A DNA stretch of 64,000 bases from Hyphococcus sp. GTDB lineage: Bacteria; Pseudomonadota; Alphaproteobacteria; Caulobacterales; Parvularculaceae. The DNA lies in NCBI GenBank assembly GCA_013002535.1, contig JABDJK010000080.1, positions 62,001 through 126,000 on the forward strand, in the 5' to 3' direction. Positions 33,407 through 42,741 of this stretch are shown here, piece after piece. Position numbers and translations under genes: made by a program. Under the pieces are notes generated by a model. It saw only the letters and a program-made list of their open reading frames with translations. It was not told where the DNA came from and did no database searches. The first letter of the stretch is position 1. Every line of letters starts with the position of its first letter.

Positions 33407-34789
33407 ATGGCGCAATCACAGCAAAAACAGGACAAGTCTGTGTTCATTCGGACTTATGGATGCCAGATGAACGTTTACGATTCAGAGCGGATGGCGGACC
33501 TTTTGCGCCCGCATGGGTATCGCGCAGTAGAAGCCGCTGAAAATGCGGATCTGATTATCTTGAATACTTGTCATATTCGCGAAAAGGCGGCTGAGAAAGT
33601 CTATTCAGAACTAGGCCGATTGAAGCAGCTTAAAGAGGCTGGGAATGCGGCGGGTCGCAATGTGAAGATCGTCGTGGCCGGTTGCGTGGCGCAAGCAGAG
33701 GGCGCGGAGATAAAATCGCGTGCGCCGCAAGTCGATATGGTGTTTGGACCACAGTCTTATCACCATCTACCTGAATACTTGGCGCGTTCATCGCGACTTC
33801 TCGACGAAGCGGTTGAGACCGAATTTGATGTCGAAGAAAAATTTGACAGCCTTGACAACGCCATTGCGCCACGCACTGTCACTGGCCCGGCGGCGTATGT
33901 CACAATTCAAGAGGGGTGCGATAAATTCTGCACTTTTTGTGTTGTACCTTATACGCGCGGCGCAGAAGTTTCTCGTACGGCAGATGAAATTGTCAACGAA
34001 GTGCGACTGCTATCTCAACAAGGCGTTCGAGAGATCACGCTCCTCGGGCAAAATGTAAATGCCTGGATGGGCCCGGCGCCGCGGGGTGAGACGTGGAAAC
34101 TCGGCGACCTTTGCAGGCATCTTGCACTAATTGACGGAATAGATCGTATCCGGTTCACGACATCGCACCCACGCGATATGGACCAGGGACTGATCGATGC
34201 CTTTGCGGATGAAAAAAAATTGATGCCGTATTTGCACCTTCCGGTGCAGTCTGGTTCAGACAAGGTATTGAAAGCGATGAACCGCGGCCACACCGCTGCC
34301 GAATATTTGGACATTATCAATGCTGTGCGAAAAGCGCGCCCGGATATTGCGATTTCCGGCGATTTTATCGTTGGATTTCCGGATGAGTCAGATGCAGATT
34401 TTGAACAAACCCTTAAATTAGTCGAGGAGATCGAGTACGCCTCTGCGTACTCATTCAAATACTCCAGACGCCCGGGAACGCCGGGCGCTGGCATGCCAAA
34501 ACAGGTCGCGGAAACGCAAAAGGACTCACGATTGGCGAGATTACAGGCGGTTTTGGAAGCTCAAAAAACAAGATTTAACCAATCTCAGATAGGTCAAACA
34601 TTGCCAATTTTGTTCGAAAAGACAGGCCGGCATGACGGACAGCTGATCGGACGCACGCCATATTTGCAAAGCGTTCATGCAAAAGCGCCAGAATCCATGA
34701 TAGGTTCCATTGAACTAGTTTATATTAAGGATGCTACGCCAAACGCTCTTTCGGGCGTGTTGCAAAAAGATAGTGAGGCCGTCGCTTGA
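33407..34789 (+). CDS. miaB: tRNA-2-methylthio-N6-isopentenyladenosine synthase
   Basis: A 460-residue radical-SAM methylthiotransferase. Three N-terminal cluster cysteines (GCQMN, CHIREKAAEK, AGCVAQAEG), the radical SAM motif CDKFCTFCVVPYTRG, LLGQNVNAW, HLPVQSGSDKVLKAMNRGH and a C-terminal TRAM domain. It methylthiolates i6A37 of tRNAs. It opens a long co-directional operon and overlaps phoH by 4 bp. Confidence 0.95.
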   Translation: MAQSQQKQDKSVFIRTYGCQMNVYDSERMADLLRPHGYRAVEAAENADLIILNTCHIREKAAEKVYSELGRLKQLKEAGNAAGRNVKIVVAGCVAQAEGAEIKSRAPQVDMVFGPQSYHHLPEYLARSSRLLDEAVETEFDVEEKFDSLDNAIAPRTVTGPAAYVTIQEGCDKFCTFCVVPYTRGAEVSRTADEIVNEVRLLSQQGVREITLLGQNVNAWMGPAPRGETWKLGDLCRHLALIDGIDRIRFTTSHPRDMDQGLIDAFADEKKLMPYLHLPVQSGSDKVLKAMNRGHTAAEYLDIINAVRKARPDIAISGDFIVGFPDESDADFEQTLKLVEEIEYASAYSFKYSRRPGTPGAGMPKQVAETQKDSRLARLQAVLEAQKTRFNQSQIGQTLPILFEKTGRHDGQLIGRTPYLQSVHAKAPESMIGSIELVYIKDATPNALSGVLQKDSEAVA

Positions 34790-35757
34790 GCGAACAACTC
34801 GAAGTTGATGAAATTGAGCTGATTGATTTCGCTGACAACCAGTTAACAGCAGAGTTATCAGGCGCACATGATGCACACCTTGCGATCATAGAAGAAAAAT
34901 TCGACGTAAAAATTCATCCGCGTGGAAATCGCTTTTCGATCAACGGAGCGCAACGAAATCGCAATCGCGCGGCTAAGGCTTTACACCGCCTGTATGATAA
35001 ATTGGCGCGCGGAGAATTTGTTGGCGTTGGCGAAGTCCGGGCGGTCGCAAATCTAGAAAACGAAAATATTTCTGATAACTCAATATCAAAATCTTCCGAA
35101 GCAATAAACTTGACGATAAAGACGCCCAAAAGAGCTGTTTCGCCGCGCTCAAAGAATCAAGCGTCTTACCTGCATAAACTCAATAGAGCTGCCTTGACAT
35201 TCGGCGTGGGGCCGGCCGGCACTGGGAAAACATATCTGGCGGTGGCGAACGCTGTTAGTCTTTTGCTGCGTGGGCAAGTGGAGCGTGTCGTACTATCTAG
35301 GCCTGCCTTGGAGGCGGGCGAAAGGATCGGTTTTTTACCAGGCGACATGAAGGAAAAGGTAGATCCGTTTTTGCGGCCTCTTTACGATGCGTTGCACGAT
35401 ATGTTGCACGCAGACTATGTTGAGCGACGAATTTCCTCCGGAGAAATCGAAATTGCACCGGTTGCGTTTATGCGGGGCAGAACATTGGCGCGCTCTGCGG
35501 TGATCTTGGATGAAGCACAAAATGCGACACCGGAACAAATGAAGATGTTTCTCACACGGCTCGGCGACGGCGCTCATATGACCGTCACGGGCGATCCCTC
35601 GCAAACAGACCTGCCGAGGGGAGTGAAATCTGGATTAATCGACGCCTTAGAAGTGTTGGATGGCGTCGATGGCGTTGAGATCGCCAAGTTTGATGCGGCG
35701 GACGTCGTGCGGCATCCGCTGGTTAGCAAAATAATAAACGCCTATGATCGACGATAA
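34786..35757 (+). CDS. PhoH-like ATPase
   Basis: A 323-residue PhoH/YbeZ-type P-loop ATPase. Walker A GVGPAGTGKTYLAVANA near residue 145, Walker B SAVILDEAQNATPEQMKMFL and TVTGDPSQTDLPRGVKSGL. The N-terminal 110 residues form a KH-like/ssRNA-binding region. It is linked with YbeY in ribosome and RNA quality control. TTG 34786 overlaps the miaB stop (TTGA). The family is widely annotated as phosphate-starvation-inducible, which may not apply here. Confidence 0.93.
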   Translation: MSEQLEVDEIELIDFADNQLTAELSGAHDAHLAIIEEKFDVKIHPRGNRFSINGAQRNRNRAAKALHRLYDKLARGEFVGVGEVRAVANLENENISDNSISKSSEAINLTIKTPKRAVSPRSKNQASYLHKLNRAALTFGVGPAGTGKTYLAVANAVSLLLRGQVERVVLSRPALEAGERIGFLPGDMKEKVDPFLRPLYDALHDMLHADYVERRISSGEIEIAPVAFMRGRTLARSAVILDEAQNATPEQMKMFLTRLGDGAHMTVTGDPSQTDLPRGVKSGLIDALEVLDGVDGVEIAKFDAADVVRHPLVSKIINAYDRR

Positions 35758-35774
35758 GACGCTCTGAAACGAAG

Positions 35775-36251
35775 ATGAGCGAAAACCTCTTAATAGAATA
35801 CCGGGTTAATCCAGGTTCGTGGGAAGATGTCGATTGCGGCGCAGTTTCGAAAAGCTGCGCAAACGTATTGGGGACGGAATTTCCGGATGCGAGTTGGCCT
35901 GTAAGTGTTTTGTACGCCGAAGATGCGATAATCGCCGAGTTGAACCAAAAATTTAGAAAACGTCAGGGACCCACTAATGTATTGTCGTTTCCGTCTGACG
36001 GTGCTGGTTTTTGTGATGTTTTTCTCGGCGATGTGATTTTGGCTTACGAAACCTGTAAACGTGAAGCAGAACAAGCAGCAAAAACGATTTCGGACCATAC
36101 AACACATCTTCTAATACATGGTGTACTGCACTTGCTTGGGTTTAGCCACGAAAAGGACGAAGAAGCGATTCGTATGGAAGCAATGGAAACAAAGTTGCTA
36201 ATGTCAATTGGCATAACGGATCCGCACAAGGAAATCCATGAGAATTTGTAA
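35775..36251 (+). CDS. ybeY: Endoribonuclease YbeY (16S rRNA maturation)
   Basis: A 158-residue zinc hydrolase. The motif HGVLHLLGFSHEKDE contains the three zinc-binding His (HxxxHxxxxxH); the residue before the last His is Ser where Asp is usual (GxDH). PTNVLSFPS and LGDVILAYETCKREA are family segments. It trims 16S rRNA 3' ends and takes part in ribosome quality control. It is 17 bp after phoH and overlaps corC by one base. Confidence 0.92.
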   Translation: MSENLLIEYRVNPGSWEDVDCGAVSKSCANVLGTEFPDASWPVSVLYAEDAIIAELNQKFRKRQGPTNVLSFPSDGAGFCDVFLGDVILAYETCKREAEQAAKTISDHTTHLLIHGVLHLLGFSHEKDEEAIRMEAMETKLLMSIGITDPHKEIHENL

Positions 36252-37135
36252 TGACTTCTGATGACAGCCTCAGCAACAATCGGTCGGGTTTTTGGAGGCG
36301 TTTAGCGGCAGCGTTCTCGAATTCTGAAAATGAATTCGACGACACCCAAGTCAATGCGGAAACGGGCGTTGTCGAGCCACAAACACCAAAACGTCGCGAA
36401 ATGATCGAGCGTGTAATTGCATTCGATCAAAAAAAGGTAGTTGAAGTCATGGCGCCGCGGGCTGACATCTTTGCGGTCGATGTCGAAACGCCATTGCAAG
36501 AATTGATCGACCTTTTTGCCGAAGCCGGACACTCGCGAATGCCAATTTATCGCGGCGATCTCGACGATCCGATAGGTATGATCCACATTAAAGATGTTGT
36601 GGCTGCAATCGCAGGCAAGACAGAAAAAAATGATTTGGCTGGACCGATACTGAAATCACTGCGACGTGACATTCTATATGTGCCGCCATCAATGCTGGTG
36701 ACCGATCTGTTACTTCGAATGCAGGCATCACGCATTCATATGGCGCTCGTTATTGACGAGTATGGTGGGACAGACGGGCTTGCAACTATTGAAGATCTGA
36801 TAGAGGAAATCGTCGGCGATATTAACGACGAGCATGATGAAACTGAGATGCCAGAGATTTCCGATGTCGGTGCAAATGGATGGAATGTCGACGCGCGGGT
36901 AGAGTTGTCCGAACTGGAATCCGTCGTAGGGATCGGATTGGATTCTTGCAGCGAAGAGGAGGTCGATACCGTGGGTGGGTTTGTTGTTTCTTTAGCGGGG
37001 CGCGTGCCGCAACGCGGCGAAGTCGTAAATGCGAATGACAGGTTTGAATTCGAAATTATAGAGGCCGACGCCCGCAAAGTTCGTAAATTGCGCATTCGCC
37101 CGTCTACAAACGACCTCAAAGACGCGGCGGAATAG
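36251..37135 (+). CDS. CBS-pair/CorC_HlyC-domain protein
   Basis: A 294-residue cytosolic protein with tandem CBS domains (VEVMAPRADIFAVDVETPLQ to IHIKDVVAAIAG; ILYVPPSMLVTDLLLRMQAS to TDGLATIEDLIEEIVGDI) and a C-terminal transporter-associated CorC_HlyC domain (VDTVGGFVVSLAGRVPQRGE). No DUF21 membrane part is present. Members are called CorC or TlyC; proposed roles include Mg/Co efflux regulation, not proven. It lies between ybeY and lnt, a conserved order. Confidence 0.9.
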   Translation: MTSDDSLSNNRSGFWRRLAAAFSNSENEFDDTQVNAETGVVEPQTPKRREMIERVIAFDQKKVVEVMAPRADIFAVDVETPLQELIDLFAEAGHSRMPIYRGDLDDPIGMIHIKDVVAAIAGKTEKNDLAGPILKSLRRDILYVPPSMLVTDLLLRMQASRIHMALVIDEYGGTDGLATIEDLIEEIVGDINDEHDETEMPEISDVGANGWNVDARVELSELESVVGIGLDSCSEEEVDTVGGFVVSLAGRVPQRGEVVNANDRFEFEIIEADARKVRKLRIRPSTNDLKDAAE

Positions 37136-37140
37136 CTATA

Positions 37141-38724
37141 GTGAAAGAAAATCCCGCCACGATGAGTGCGGTCATCGGATATTTCGCAAACGTTTGTGGC
37201 TGGCGTCGATGGGCAGTAGCGTTTTTCGCCGGGGCAGGCGCCGCTCTGTCGATGGCGCCGTTTTATTTTTTCCCTTTGCTTGTCGCCGGATATACGATTC
37301 TTGCAGTTTTCATAGATGCTTCAAAAAAACAGAAGCGACCTCGATTTTCAGCATTCATTGCTGGATGGTGGTTTGGGTTTGGATATTTTCTTCTCGGAAT
37401 ATATTGGATGGCGTTTTCGTTCTTTGTCCAAGCAGACGAATTCGCTTGGATGGCCCCCTTCGCTATTACCGCGCTGCCAGCTTTTCTTGCACTTTTTACA
37501 GCGGCGGCGTCGGCGCTGTCGTGCGCATTTTGGCCGCATGGATGGCGGAGGATCATATTTTTTACTGTAATATTTGCATCCTTCGAATTCCTACGCGGCC
37601 ACGTTTTGACGGGTTTACCTTGGAATTTGTCCGGCCAGGCGCTCGCTGGCGCCGCAATCTGGGCTCAAACAGCCGCTTGGTATGGTGCGTACGGCTTATC
37701 TTTTGTTGTTATCTTGATATGCGTACTTCCAATGCTTGGAGTAAGTGATGCCGGCAATAATTTTAACTGGAAAAAGGGAGTATTGCCGCCCGTTATAGCG
37801 ATTGCGTTTTTATTGTTGGTTGGTTGGCTGCGATTGATCGGTATAGAAAGCGGTCCGCAAAAGGAAATTAGCTTACGCGTTGTGCAGCCAAATATTTCAC
37901 AAAGAGAAAAAATTGATCCAAGTTTCTGGGGCGAAAATTTCAATAAGCAGCTTTCATTATCACAATCCACCAATTCTAACGATCACAATCTAATCATCAT
38001 ATGGCCGGAAAACGGTGTGCCGTTGTTGGACGAATCACAACGCGCAATGACTATTTTGGCGACATCGCTCCCGGAAAAATCTGTTCTTGTCGCCGGGGCC
38101 GTGCGGCGAACAAACGCCAATAATGGGGCGCAGTCTTTTTACAATTCTATTTCAATTGCATCGCCTGTTGGAGATAGTCTGTTGATCACTGGGCAATATG
38201 ACAAACACCACCTGGTGCCATTTGGCGAGTACTTGCCCTTCTTTGGAATACTTGACGCCGTCGGACTAGCGCAGTTGACCCCTTACGGTGACGCTGGTTT
38301 CGCCCGGGGCGAGGGGCCTGCCACATTTAAAATTGCCGGCGCCGAATTCGCGTTATTGATATGTTACGAAGCTATTTTCCCAGGCGAAATATATCCCAAA
38401 GGCCAGCGTCCCGATGGCATTATAACTGTAACGAATGACGCTTGGTTTGGTGATAGTTCAGGTCCCAGGCAGCATTTGGATCAAGCCCGATTGCGATCGA
38501 TCGAATCTGGATTACCGATGGCGCGATCAGCGAATACTGGCATTTCAGCTGTTATTGACGCGAAGGGGCGTATAATTGAGAAGCTGCCGCTATACGAACG
38601 CGGTAAAATTGACGCGCCGTTGCCGCGAAAGCTGTCACAAACGCTCTATGGCGTTGTTGGTGATTGGTTGTTTGGTGCAATGTGTTTGGTCGGATTGATC
38701 GTGTCGCGCACCCGCAAAAAGTAA
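37141..38724 (+). CDS. lnt: Apolipoprotein N-acyltransferase
   Basis: A 527-residue inner-membrane enzyme adding the third acyl chain to lipoproteins. An N-terminal 7-8 helix membrane domain precedes a nitrilase-like domain with the catalytic triad: Glu in IIWPENGVPLL, Lys in YDKHHLVPFGEYLPF and Cys in FALLICYEAIFPG. VTNDAWFGDSSGPRQHLDQA and ESGLPMARSANTGIS complete the fold. A C-terminal helix anchors it. The gene is AT-richer than its neighbours. The likely start is GTG 37141, five bases after corC. Confidence 0.94.
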   Translation: MKENPATMSAVIGYFANVCGWRRWAVAFFAGAGAALSMAPFYFFPLLVAGYTILAVFIDASKKQKRPRFSAFIAGWWFGFGYFLLGIYWMAFSFFVQADEFAWMAPFAITALPAFLALFTAAASALSCAFWPHGWRRIIFFTVIFASFEFLRGHVLTGLPWNLSGQALAGAAIWAQTAAWYGAYGLSFVVILICVLPMLGVSDAGNNFNWKKGVLPPVIAIAFLLLVGWLRLIGIESGPQKEISLRVVQPNISQREKIDPSFWGENFNKQLSLSQSTNSNDHNLIIIWPENGVPLLDESQRAMTILATSLPEKSVLVAGAVRRTNANNGAQSFYNSISIASPVGDSLLITGQYDKHHLVPFGEYLPFFGILDAVGLAQLTPYGDAGFARGEGPATFKIAGAEFALLICYEAIFPGEIYPKGQRPDGIITVTNDAWFGDSSGPRQHLDQARLRSIESGLPMARSANTGISAVIDAKGRIIEKLPLYERGKIDAPLPRKLSQTLYGVVGDWLFGAMCLVGLIVSRTRKK

Positions 38725-38829
38725 TTTATACGAGTTAGCGTTGGCTCGATACAACCATTGCGCGATACGCCTGTTTTCCTGTAAAAGTGGGCGTTGCAGT
38801 GACAATCGCTGCGTAATGCGAGCAAGCTA

Positions 38830-39297
38830 ATGTCAAAGCCTGGCGTTTCGGTGAAATCGAAATCGAAAACTAGCGCGCCCAAAAAGCGAACCGGCCCCCA
38901 CCCGGTTGATGTTCATGTAGGCGCGCGTCTCCGGCTCCGTCGAAGTTTTTTGGATATGAGTCAGGAGGCGCTGGGCAGGGCGCTTGGCCTCACGTTCCAA
39001 CAAATCCAGAAATATGAGAAGGGCTCAAACAGAATCGGCGCAAGCCGACTATACGAATTGTCCAAGCTATTAGAGGTCCCCGTCCAGTTTTTTTATGACG
39101 GTTATGGCGAAATAATTGGCGGATCAGCGGGTCATTCGGAAAACGCCGATGTCGATCCCTTTATGGAATTGATTAATTCGCCCGAGGGTATTGAGCTTTG
39201 TCGGCATTATTCGGCAATTCAGGATCCAAATCTGAAAAAAAAGGTATTGGAGCTCGTCAGAACTATTGCTCAATCAGATGATTTAATTAATCGCTAA
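38830..39297 (+). CDS. XRE-family transcriptional regulator
   Basis: A 155-residue protein with a basic N-terminus (KSKSKTSAPKKRTG) and a Cro/C1 helix-turn-helix at about residues 32-88 (GARLRLRRSFLDMSQEALGR, LTFQQIQKYEKGSNRIGASR). The C-terminal half ends in a helical region (KKKVLELVRTIAQ). A regulator of this type between lnt and metK is common in alphaproteobacteria and may control metK or itself (inference). Confidence 0.9.
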   Translation: MSKPGVSVKSKSKTSAPKKRTGPHPVDVHVGARLRLRRSFLDMSQEALGRALGLTFQQIQKYEKGSNRIGASRLYELSKLLEVPVQFFYDGYGEIIGGSAGHSENADVDPFMELINSPEGIELCRHYSAIQDPNLKKKVLELVRTIAQSDDLINR

Positions 39298-39324
39298 GGC
39301 AGGATTTGGCGTCATTTTTGGGCG

Positions 39325-39358
39325 TAGACACCCGCGCCCGTATTGTCTATATGCGCGG
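39325..39358 (+). promoter_or_regulatory. Possible H-type pseudoknot in the metK leader
   Basis: TAGACA (39325-39330) pairs with TGTCTA (39344-39349), and CCGCGC in that loop (39332-39337) pairs with GCGCGG (39353-39358). The interleaving gives an H-type pseudoknot with two 6-bp stems, 42 bp before the metK ATG. The known SAM-II and SAM/SAH consensus sequences are not seen. The TAGACA/TGTCTA dyad could instead be a DNA operator for the adjacent XRE regulator. Confidence 0.35.
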
Positions 39359-39399
39359 CGATATAAACTTTTCTTTATATGAAAGGGTGGTACGTCGAC

Positions 39400-40620
39400 A
39401 TGGCGCGCAATTCATATTTATTTACGAGCGAAAGCGTATCGGAAGGCCATCCTGACAAGGTTTGCGATCGAATTTCTGATGAAATCGTTGACTTGATTTA
39501 TCGCGAAGCCGCGGCTGCCGGTATGAGCGCTTGGGATGTCCGGGTTGCTTGTGAAACCTTAACGACAACAAATCGCGTTGTCATCGCTGGTGAGGTTCGC
39601 GCGCCAGAAAGCCTCATGGACGGTCATGGCGGCGTTGTCGCAGCCCCATTCGAAAAAGCTGCGCGCGATGCGATTAGATCCATTGGTTATGAACAAGACG
39701 GGTTTCATTGGGAGACCGCGGAGATCAGCGTTTTGTTACATGGCCAGTCCGCCGATATCGCCCAAGGCGTTGACAGTGCAGATGATGCAAATTCGGAAGG
39801 GGCAGGTGATCAAGGCATAATGTTTGGGTATGCCTGTCGCGAAACGCCCGCGCTCATGCCGGCGCCGATTTATTACAGCCATAAAATTCTAGAGGATCTG
39901 GCCGCCGCGCGTCACGCGAAAGTCGGCGATGCCGGTAAGCTTGGCCCAGACGCGAAAAGCCAGGTTACTGTTCGATATGTAGATGGTGAACCGGTTGAAA
40001 TCACTTCGATCGTACTCTCCACTCAACATTTGGACGAAAGCTGGGATTCCCAAAAGGTGAGATCTGTTGTTGAGCCATATATCAGAAAGTCAGTCGGCGA
40101 TCTCAAAATAGCAGATGACTGCGTCTGGCATGTAAATCCAACGGGCAAATTTGTAATTGGTGGTCCTGACGGCGATGCTGGTTTGACAGGGCGCAAGATC
40201 GTTGTTGATACATATGGCGGCGCCGCGCCGCACGGCGGGGGCGCTTTCTCCGGCAAAGACACAACAAAAGTTGATAGGTCGGCTGCCTATGCAGCAAGGT
40301 ACCTTGCTAAAAATGTAGTTGCGGCGGGATTTGCAGATCGCTGCACCATCCAATTATCTTATGCGATTGGTGTAGCGGCGCCTTTGTCAGTCTACGTTGA
40401 TTTGCACGGCGCCGGAAAAGTTGACGAGGCCAAATTGGAAAATGTGCTTGGCGAGGTTATGGATTTATCGCCCTCAGGCATCCGCCGGACTCTTGACCTC
40501 AATAAACCGATTTACGCCAAAACGGCGGCATACGGACACTTTGGTCGCGACGTCACTGACGACGGCGGTTTTTCATGGGAAAAAACCGATTTAGTTGACG
40601 CTTTAAAAAATGCGATCTGA
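39400..40620 (+). CDS. metK: S-adenosylmethionine synthetase
   Basis: A 406-residue enzyme making SAM from Met and [23 protein letters not shown], the ATP motif [12 protein letters not shown] and the P-loop-like [20 protein letters not shown] are all intact. ATG 39400 is chosen because the conserved N-terminus begins there; ATG 39379 in the same frame would add seven non-family residues. The leader holds a possible pseudoknot. trmB follows about 80 bp downstream. Confidence 0.95.
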   Translation: MARNSYLFTSESVSEGHPDKVCDRISDEIVDLIYREAAAAGMSAWDVRVACETLTTTNRVVIAGEVRAPESLMDGHGGVVAAPFEKAARDAIRSIGYEQDGFHWETAEISVLLHGQSADIAQGVDSADDANSEGAGDQGIMFGYACRETPALMPAPIYYSHKILEDLAAARHAKVGDAGKLGPDAKSQVTVRYVDGEPVEITSIVLSTQHLDESWDSQKVRSVVEPYIRKSVGDLKIADDCVWHVNPTGKFVIGGPDGDAGLTGRKIVVDTYGGAAPHGGGAFSGKDTTKVDRSAAYAARYLAKNVVAAGFADRCTIQLSYAIGVAAPLSVYVDLHGAGKVDEAKLENVLGEVMDLSPSGIRRTLDLNKPIYAKTAAYGHFGRDVTDDGGFSWEKTDLVDALKNAI

Positions 40621-40698
40621 CGCATTGATCGAAAAATTCATTTGGCTTGCGTTATGGGAGACATTGAGGCTGACGAATTGATTGGCTAAGACCCAAGG

Positions 40699-41391
40699 GT
40701 GGAAAAAAGCAGTTACATTCGCAACCTATACGGTCGGCGCATCGACAAACCTTTGCGCGCTCGTCCGGCAAGATTAATGCAGGAGTTGTTGCCCGAATTT
40801 TCTATAAAATTCGAAGACGGTAATAATCCATTAGATGAATTGTTTTCGCAAGACCGCGAAACTTGGCTGGAAGTAGGTTTTGGCGGCGGCGAACATTTGG
40901 CGGCCCAGGCGATTAAGAATCCTGACGTCACATTGATTGGGGCTGAGCCGTTTGTGAACGGCGTCGCAAAAACCCTTTCGCTCATTGATCAAGACAATAT
41001 TGAAAATATCCGCATTCATTTCGGCGACGCGAGGCCGTTGATCGAAGCGCTGCCGGATGAATCTATCTCTAAAATATTCGTTTTACATCCAGATCCATGG
41101 CCCAAAAGGCGACATCATAAACGGCGTATGATCAACTCTTGGTTCACTGAGGAGGCGGCGCGAATATTGAAAAACAATGGAGAAGCCCGCATTGCTTCCG
41201 ATATTCCGGATTACATTCAGTGGACGTTAATGCATTTCCAAAATTCCAGCGAGTTCCAGTGGCGCGCAAAAGAAATGAATGATTGGAAAGTTCGTCCTGA
41301 TGACTGGCCGCAAACACGCTATGAAATAAAGGCGCTAAGAGATGGGCGCCGGCCAACATATCTTTCTTTTGAAAGGCTGGCGCGGCTGTGA
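40699..41391 (+). CDS. trmB: tRNA (guanine-N7)-methyltransferase
   Basis: A 230-residue SAM methyltransferase forming m7G46. The SAM site WLEVGFGGGEHLAAQAI, FVLHPDPWPKRRHHKRRM (catalytic region) and a C-terminal TRYEIKALRDGRRPTYLSFE are typical TrmB. The start is GTG 40699 with AAGG very near; an in-frame stop at 40687 rules out an upstream start. Its position right after metK, the source of its cofactor, is conserved. Confidence 0.93.
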   Translation: MEKSSYIRNLYGRRIDKPLRARPARLMQELLPEFSIKFEDGNNPLDELFSQDRETWLEVGFGGGEHLAAQAIKNPDVTLIGAEPFVNGVAKTLSLIDQDNIENIRIHFGDARPLIEALPDESISKIFVLHPDPWPKRRHHKRRMINSWFTEEAARILKNNGEARIASDIPDYIQWTLMHFQNSSEFQWRAKEMNDWKVRPDDWPQTRYEIKALRDGRRPTYLSFERLARL

Positions 41392-41430
41392 TTTGCCTAT
41401 CAATAAAAATGCGCCAAGATAGCGAATGGT

Positions 41431-42741
41431 TTGATTGATGTGAGGCTGGCTGTGCAACTCAAATTATTGACGGCCTTGTTTTCGTTAGTTTCAATGCTCG
41501 TTGTCTCCGGGTGCGCAAAGATAACGCTTGCTTGGGCAGACCTCTCTGCAGATGGGGCAGTGGCGACGCCGGACGTGCTTGGAGAATTCAACGGCGACGG
41601 ACCGGTGACGTCCTTGTCACAATGGCAAGCGTCCAGGGCGCCCGCACTTCGCACGGCATTTGAAAAATATGTCTATGGCGCATTTCCAGATGAGAGTACT
41701 GTAAACGTATTGAGCGCGCGCGCTGTTGATTTGGATGCATTTGGCGGTCTGGCAACGCTCTATGAATCGCGATTGCAAGCTTCGGTGCGTTTTGGCGACA
41801 CTGACAATAAAACCGAAGTCTTTCTCCTTAATGCCTTGATTCCTAATAACGCCCCGAACGCGCCGGTTGTGTTGATGCAGACCTTTTGTCCGCGTTGGGA
41901 CACCATACCACACGAAAAAATTTCGCGGCCAAAAAAGTCGGGCGGTTGCGGCGGCGCCGGCTCTGGATTGATGCGTTACATTTTTGGTCGATACATTGCG
42001 ACACCGCCGATCGAAGAGATTCTAAATCGCGGATACGCAATCGCAACGATTTATCCCAGTGAATTCGTTCCCGATCGGCGCGAAACGGGGCTGGCTGCGC
42101 TTGCCGCGTTATCCGATGGCCGGCCAGCAGGCTCGGAACAATGGGGCGCTATCGCAGCTTGGGGTTTCGGTTATTCGTGGATGGTTGATGCTTTAAGGCA
42201 GATGCCGGCAATTAGCGCGACAAAGTTCATTGCATACGGTCACTCGCGATATGGCAAAGCCGCGCTTGTTGCAGCAGCATATGATAAGCGAATAAATGGC
42301 GTTATTTCTCACCAATCGGGAACAGGCGGCGCCTCGCTTAACGCAGGAAAGAAAGGCGAAAGTATCGCCGATATTACCTCATCGTATCCCCATTGGTTTG
42401 CCGCGAGCTACGCAAATGCAGCGGATCGATATTTATTACCGATTGATCAACATCAGCTTTTGGCGTTGATTGCGCCGCGTCCGATATTGCTTGGAAACGC
42501 ACGGCGCGATGTCTGGTCCGATCCAAACGGTGCGTTTCGCGCTGCTATGGGCGCCGATGCTGTATACGAACTTTACGGAGTAAAAGGGCTAGACCAACAA
42601 CGTCTCGGTACATGGCGACCAGACGCAGAATTGTCATTCTGGATACGTCCTGGCACACATGGCGTCGTAAAAGAAGATTGGCCCGCGTTTCTGGAGTTTC
42701 TCGATGCGCATTTCGAAGGAAACATGAAGGACATAAACTAA
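41431..42741 (+). CDS. CE15-like glucuronoyl esterase lipoprotein
   Basis: A 436-residue alpha/beta hydrolase. The N-terminus LFSLVSMLVVSGCAK has a lipobox (VSGC), so it is probably an outer-membrane or periplasmic lipoprotein. The nucleophile motif GHSRYGKAALVAAAYDKRI, oxyanion neighbours SHQSGTGGAS, DVWSDPNGAFRA and the late His in GTHGVVKEDW match carbohydrate esterase family 15-type esterases, which cut ester links between glucuronate and lignin. Substrate is not provable here. It sits between two tRNA-modification genes, adjoining ttcA without a gap, an odd place for a carbohydrate esterase. Confidence 0.78.
   Translation: MIDVRLAVQLKLLTALFSLVSMLVVSGCAKITLAWADLSADGAVATPDVLGEFNGDGPVTSLSQWQASRAPALRTAFEKYVYGAFPDESTVNVLSARAVDLDAFGGLATLYESRLQASVRFGDTDNKTEVFLLNALIPNNAPNAPVVLMQTFCPRWDTIPHEKISRPKKSGGCGGAGSGLMRYIFGRYIATPPIEEILNRGYAIATIYPSEFVPDRRETGLAALAALSDGRPAGSEQWGAIAAWGFGYSWMVDALRQMPAISATKFIAYGHSRYGKAALVAAAYDKRINGVISHQSGTGGASLNAGKKGESIADITSSYPHWFAASYANAADRYLLPIDQHQLLALIAPRPILLGNARRDVWSDPNGAFRAAMGADAVYELYGVKGLDQQRLGTWRPDAELSFWIRPGTHGVVKEDWPAFLEFLDAHFEGNMKDIN

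Noticed and set aside
39298-39399. Known SAM-II or SAM/SAH riboswitch before metK
   Set aside because: The conserved consensus elements of those classes are not present; only a general pseudoknot topology is seen, reported separately as a candidate.
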